NCBI GenBank assembly: GCA_964058805.1
Contig: CAXKVV010001959.1
Span: forward strand, 1 to 33,886
Direction: 5' to 3'
Source of the DNA: Schoenoplectus triqueter
Taxonomy: Eukaryota > Streptophyta > Magnoliopsida > Poales > Cyperaceae
Length of the DNA: 33,886 bases
Both the position numbers and the translations under genes were made by a program. Each line of letters opens with the position of its first letter. Positions within the stretch are counted from its first letter, which is position 1. Positions 30,281 through 33,886 of this stretch are shown here, piece after piece. Below the pieces are notes generated by a model, which searched no databases, had not been told where the DNA came from, and saw only the letters and a program-made list of their open reading frames with translations.

Positions 30281-31743
30281 ATCATAATATGAATATAAAT
30301 TATGTATTATTAAAAAAATTAAATAATCTTAGTGTTGACACATTTTACAATTGTATTTTTAATTAATCTTTTTATTTAAAAATCTATGGAAATTTTGAAA
30401 ACAAACAAGGCAATTATAATACACAAGTTATTTTGAATTTCTTAACTGTAGTTTTTTTTTAAATCATGATATAATATGGTCAAAAGCATAGAAAATATTA
30501 TAGAATAAAATATGTTGTTATATTAACTACTTTAAAAAATTAAATTGATTCTTAAACTTAAAAATAAACTAAATAAATCTTTAAAATTTTAATATAAAAA
30601 TTAATTTAGTCCCTAAATTTTCAAAAGAATTTAACTGGACTTTGAAGTTTTTAAATTAATATTATTTTTATTTTTTAAGTTTAAATAAAATAGAAATAAA
30701 TATATTTTATTATAAAAAAAATGTCGGATCATGCTCGGATTTTTTTTGAGTTGAATATCATATATTCTCCCTCTTTGCGCATATATTCTTCGTGAGCTAA
30801 TATGATTGTTAAGTTCATCTATTTGTTATCTCCAGTGCGTGCTGAACTGGATTTGTCCAGTGATACTCTTAACACCAAAGGGCCAAGAGTGCCAAGAAGA
30901 GCAGCAACAACGAGATATTATTGCAGAATTAAATCAGATTTAAATAAACTGTATTGGATTATTATTCCAGTGTCAAAGCTACAATTTTTATATCACACAA
31001 TTATATATGACCAAAATACAAACTATACAAAAGCTGATACCAACGCCTTCTAAAATATAAACATAACCAATTAGGTAACAAAAACCAAACGCTCGTCTTA
31101 GCCAATTACTTGGGATCTAGAAAGAATTGAACAGTCCAAATTATTATTGAAAAGGAGACAAATAGTTCAAATGCATAGATAGAAGAAAAGAATATGGCCC
31201 GAGACAAGACAAGTGGGAAAGGATTAAAGACGACCCAGAACTAGAAATCTGCACTTGGGATTATCATTTAACTTTATTTAAAGTTAAAATGTCTATTTTA
31301 CCCTTCCTTCTTCTTGAGTTGGAGATCCATAATTTATTTAACCTGGATATATTATAAATGAATTGTTGGACACACGGAACAACTAATAATGTCAGTGAAG
31401 CATTCGTGTAAAGGTGACAATTGGCAAGGTCCAGTCGGACTCGGATGCGAGTGAGTTGAGTTAGTTTGATTTTTTAGAAAAAAAATAAACTGGGTAGAAT
31501 GGAATCAGATCAATTTGAATATTGACTTTATTTGAATTTTAAATTAATTTTGAATGAATTGTAGATTATTTGATCTTAGATCAGATCAAATTAGATCAGA
31601 TCGAGTTAAATCAGATTGAGAATTTCCTTCATTTTTGCGACACATGTTTTCTCTCTCTTCATCGAATGCTATTGCTTGAGCAAACTTTTTTTTTCTTCAG
31701 TCTCTCTCACTAGGCCAAAAAGACCGGATCAAGAACACTATTA
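30281..31743. other. Intergenic DNA
   Basis: An open patch at 30802-31053 lacks recognisable motifs. Around 31430-31620 the sequence has repetitive GATCAGATCAAATTAGATCA-like words typical of decayed transposon ends. I see no supported gene. Confidence 0.45.
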
Positions 31744-31842
31744 TGCAGTACGTGATCCGTCCAATCACTTCGAGATTTAAGTTAGTACTTCAAAATTTAA
31801 ATTAACATAAATTTCAAAATAATTAGACGGATTACATGCTGC
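31744..31842. mobile_element. Small hairpin MITE, about 100 bp
   Basis: The left arm 31745-31786 (GCAGTACGTGATCCGTCCAA) pairs with the right arm 31801-31842 (reverse complement GCAGCATGTAATCCGTCTAA), around a 14-bp loop. It has no coding capacity. Confidence 0.75.
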
Positions 31843-32313
31843 GCACAAGTGGATTTGAATTCAAAAAGACCCTCATCCTGGTCTATCTAAAAAGGCTAAT
31901 ATATATAAACGTTTACTCCTCCGGAGCATTCTCCATTCAACAGTAACCAAGCACGCTTATTTCTTTTACCGAATCCTCTGCCGAGCCCCAGCTTAACACA
32001 TATATAATACGTAGTAAGAGACTTTGACTAGAGGGCTTCCTCGTGGGTAAACCTCGGATAGATAGCGGTCTATAGACAATATATACGACATGTATAAAGA
32101 GGGGCAAAATAGACATTTCCAGTTTAAAATAATACCAAATGATTAATTATACTCAATATGAACGAACTTGATATTTTTTTAAAAATTCAACAACTAATTT
32201 GATATAATTAGACGTTTAAGGGCTCATTTATTTATTTCTGAAAAATTGTGGGACCGAATAACGAATTTTCTTATTTTTAATACTAATTAATATTTAACAG
32301 GGATAGATCCGTG
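31843..32313. other. Intergenic DNA upstream of the PM41-like gene
   Basis: I see no gene or repeat. The region may hold distal promoter elements of the downstream gene. Confidence 0.4.
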
Positions 32314-32458
32314 CATGCAAAAGATAAAGGCAATCTTGACACGCGTCTCTCAGACCCAAAACCCAACTATCACACGTGGCAGTACACGTGAACTCGAACT
32401 CTACAACTCCACGCGTGTCACCGAGTAGCTTCTCCTTGTATATCAATAATATATGAAT
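32314..32458 (+). promoter_or_regulatory. Seed/ABA-type promoter motifs
   Basis: RY core CATGCA at 32314-32319, a CE3-like ACGCGTCTC at 32341-32349, ABRE CACGTGGC at 32373-32380, G-box CACGTG at 32385-32390, and CE3-type ACGCGTGTC at 32411-32419. A TATATCAATAATATATG stretch near 32439-32455 could serve as TATA region. RY motifs bind B3 factors (ABI3/FUS3 class), and ABRE plus CE3 pairs are known ABA-response units of LEA genes. Their clustering just upstream of a seed-maturation gene is as expected. Confidence 0.65.
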
Positions 32459-32508
32459 CCCCCAACAGTCCTGAAACCTGAAAATAGCGTTTTTGTTAAA
32501 TATACACT

Positions 32509-32760
32509 ATGTCAGGCGCGCAGGGTGCACAACCAAAAGGGTCCTTCACGGCCACCACCTACCACACTGCCAAGGACGCTGCCGCCACCAAAGACCGACC
32601 GAAGATGGCCATTGGGTCTGACAAGGACGAGCCTGGAGTGCTGGTCGACAAGTTGGATGATAAGGTCAAGGATGCAGCTGGCCTGGGTGGGCCTGTCTTT
32701 GGTGCTGGGGCAGATGACCGCAAACCCGACCTCGGTGTTGCCGGTACCGGCTCTCGCTAG
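32509..32760 (+). CDS. Seed-maturation protein, PM41-like (small LEA-type)
   Basis: 83 codons, one exon, highly hydrophilic and rich in Gly, Asp, Lys and Ala, with no Cys or Trp. The N-terminus MSGAQGAQPKGSFTATTY, the middle DKLDDKVKDAAG and the C-terminal GGPVFGAGADDRKPDLGVAGTG match the small seed-maturation proteins of the soybean PM41 type, which have a very similar length. Such proteins accumulate late in embryo development and are thought to be disordered protectants; the biochemical role is not established. The ATG is chosen because the family starts MSGAQGAQ. An earlier ATG at 32453 is in another frame. The upstream cluster of ABRE, CE3 and RY motifs supports ABA- and maturation-driven expression. 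Confidence 0.88.
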   Translation: MSGAQGAQPKGSFTATTYHTAKDAAATKDRPKMAIGSDKDEPGVLVDKLDDKVKDAAGLGGPVFGAGADDRKPDLGVAGTGSR

Positions 32761-33159
32761 ACAGAATGAAAGTTACACTGTCACGGAGTCATCTATATAT
32801 CGATCTATGTATACTGTATATTATACTACGTAATTAGTCAGAACTCGCGACTATAACAAACTCTCTCTCTCTTACATGACATGATAATGGTACGATATGA
32901 TGATGTATGTTTGTTGATTAAATATATAGAAAATAAGAGATCGATGTCCGTGTCTTAAATTTCATGTTGCTTTCATGTACTTATTTTAACAACTCGCCGT
33001 GTAATACGTTTGACAACTTATATATATACAAAGTACGCGACGAGAAAGTCTTTAGTTAATATACTTAGAGATGCCGTTCATCATAATCATCAATATGTAT
33101 AGTCAGACACAAAACATATGTTAAGCTTCTCCAGATATGAATTAGATGCGAGAACATAA
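32761..33159. other. 3' flank of the PM41-like gene
   Basis: It should contain the 3' untranslated region. A CT run (CTCTCTCTCT) lies near 32862. I see no further gene. Confidence 0.45.
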
Positions 33160-33660
33160 AAAAAACAACGGCAAAAGTTTAATCTTAAATTGAAGTACAT
33201 TAAAAATAAAATCCAATATAAATCTCAAATGTAAAAAATAAAATAATAATGATAATGATATTAATAAAAAAAATGATGATAATACAAATAATAATATAAA
33301 TATTCATAATGATAGTAATAATAATAATTTTATACTATATTGGTAGGCTTTAAATATTCATAATGATAGTAATAATAATAATAATTTTATACTCTATTGG
33401 TAGGATTTAACTCTTATATTCTAACTTAAAAATCCTAAAATTTAAAAATCTAAAATTTATACGCTACACTAACAGACTTTAATTTCTAAATTATATAAAG
33501 TCTAAATTATGATTCTAGTGTGTGAATTGTTATTTTTCACATTCATATTCAAATTGTTATTTTTCACGTAAATTTTTTAGATATATTTTTTATTATTTTC
33601 TTTCATATCAGTTTTGATCTGGTTTTGTTTCTTGTCACATTCAAAGCAAACTCTTTAGAT
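33160..33660 (+). repeat. Second copy of the dispersed repeat with trinucleotide core
   Basis: Landmarks in the same order as in BAM8 intron 9: an AACAACGGCAAAAGTTTAATC start, then TCTCAAATGTAAAAAA, then a degenerate (TAA/TGA)n tract (33240-33330), then CTAAAATTTA-rich sequence, TGTGAATTGTTATTTTTCAC and CAAACTCTTTAGAT (33648-33661). It also contains a local tandem duplication of about 55 bp (about 33298-33351 and 33352-33409). Confidence 0.5.
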
Positions 33661-33886
33661 ATATTTTATTTTTTTCAATATTTTTTTTAGTATTTTCTCT
33701 CATATCAATTTTCATCGGTTTTTGTTTATTTTTATGTTTCGGTACGATTTAAAATATCACTATCTTAAATTTTTTTATTAAATATGACTAAATTATCACA
33801 AATGATATTAAATTAATTTCTTACTTTTTTTATGTGCACGAAGACAGCTAGCAATGCGGTGTCCCGCAATCTTTTTATTATTCCAA
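33661..33886. other. AT-rich end of window
   Basis: AT-rich with direct repeats of TTTTAGATATATTTTTTATT-like words in its flank. No gene is seen. Confidence 0.5.

Noticed and set aside
30802..31053. 83-codon plus-strand frame
   Set aside because: No motif or splice context; AT-rich at its 3' half.

Overview
This is nuclear DNA of a flowering plant, most likely a eudicot. It is AT-rich, has introns with GT/AG borders, and carries plant LTR retrotransposons, a LINE-type element and many hairpin MITEs. The recognisable genes are plant-specific: a BZR1-type beta-amylase-like transcription factor, BAHD acyltransferases and a seed-maturation protein. I cannot name the species.

Layout: positions 1-8730 are mostly AT-rich intergenic DNA with a decayed LTR-like stretch (about 1000-2030), two hairpin MITEs (2772-3184 and 7829-8232), a first exon resembling arginyl-tRNA-protein transferase ATE1 on the minus strand (5161-5248), and an unrecognised broken gene relic (7222-7592). 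Positions 8855-14503 hold a complete ten-exon BAM8-like gene (BZR1 DNA-binding domain plus beta-amylase-like domain, 655 codons by my splice model). Its glucan pocket appears catalytically dead. Positions 14814-19890 hold a heavily broken minus-strand BAHD acyltransferase pseudogene (copy A). It has been hit by a foldback element with eight palindromic GC modules (15323-15858), an ORF1-only LINE-like element (15904-18092) and a 1.2-kb inverted-repeat element (18480-19720). Positions 20403-25199 are a nearly complete Ty1/copia element with LTRs, target duplication, primer site and polypurine tract, inactivated by one frameshift and three stops. Positions 26118-26520 repeat a piece of the BAM8 gene (exon 7 and intron 7). 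A 5'-truncated second copia element follows (26521-27267), then a more complete BAHD pseudogene on the minus strand (copy B, 27625-29720). Positions 29899-31842 hold two more hairpin elements. Positions 32509-32760 encode a small seed-maturation (PM41-like, LEA-type) protein behind a promoter with RY, ABRE/G-box and CE3-like motifs.

The order BAM8 then BAHD occurs twice in the same orientation (12330-19890 and 26118-29720), so a local segmental duplication explains the core of the window. Both BAHD copies then decayed independently, the second BAM8 copy was reduced to one exon, and mobile elements filled the locus. The two genes that look functional are the BAM8-like regulator and the PM41-like gene. 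They are unrelated in function.

No tRNA, rRNA or CRISPR array was recognised. The most unusual structure is the foldback element with the palindromic modules.
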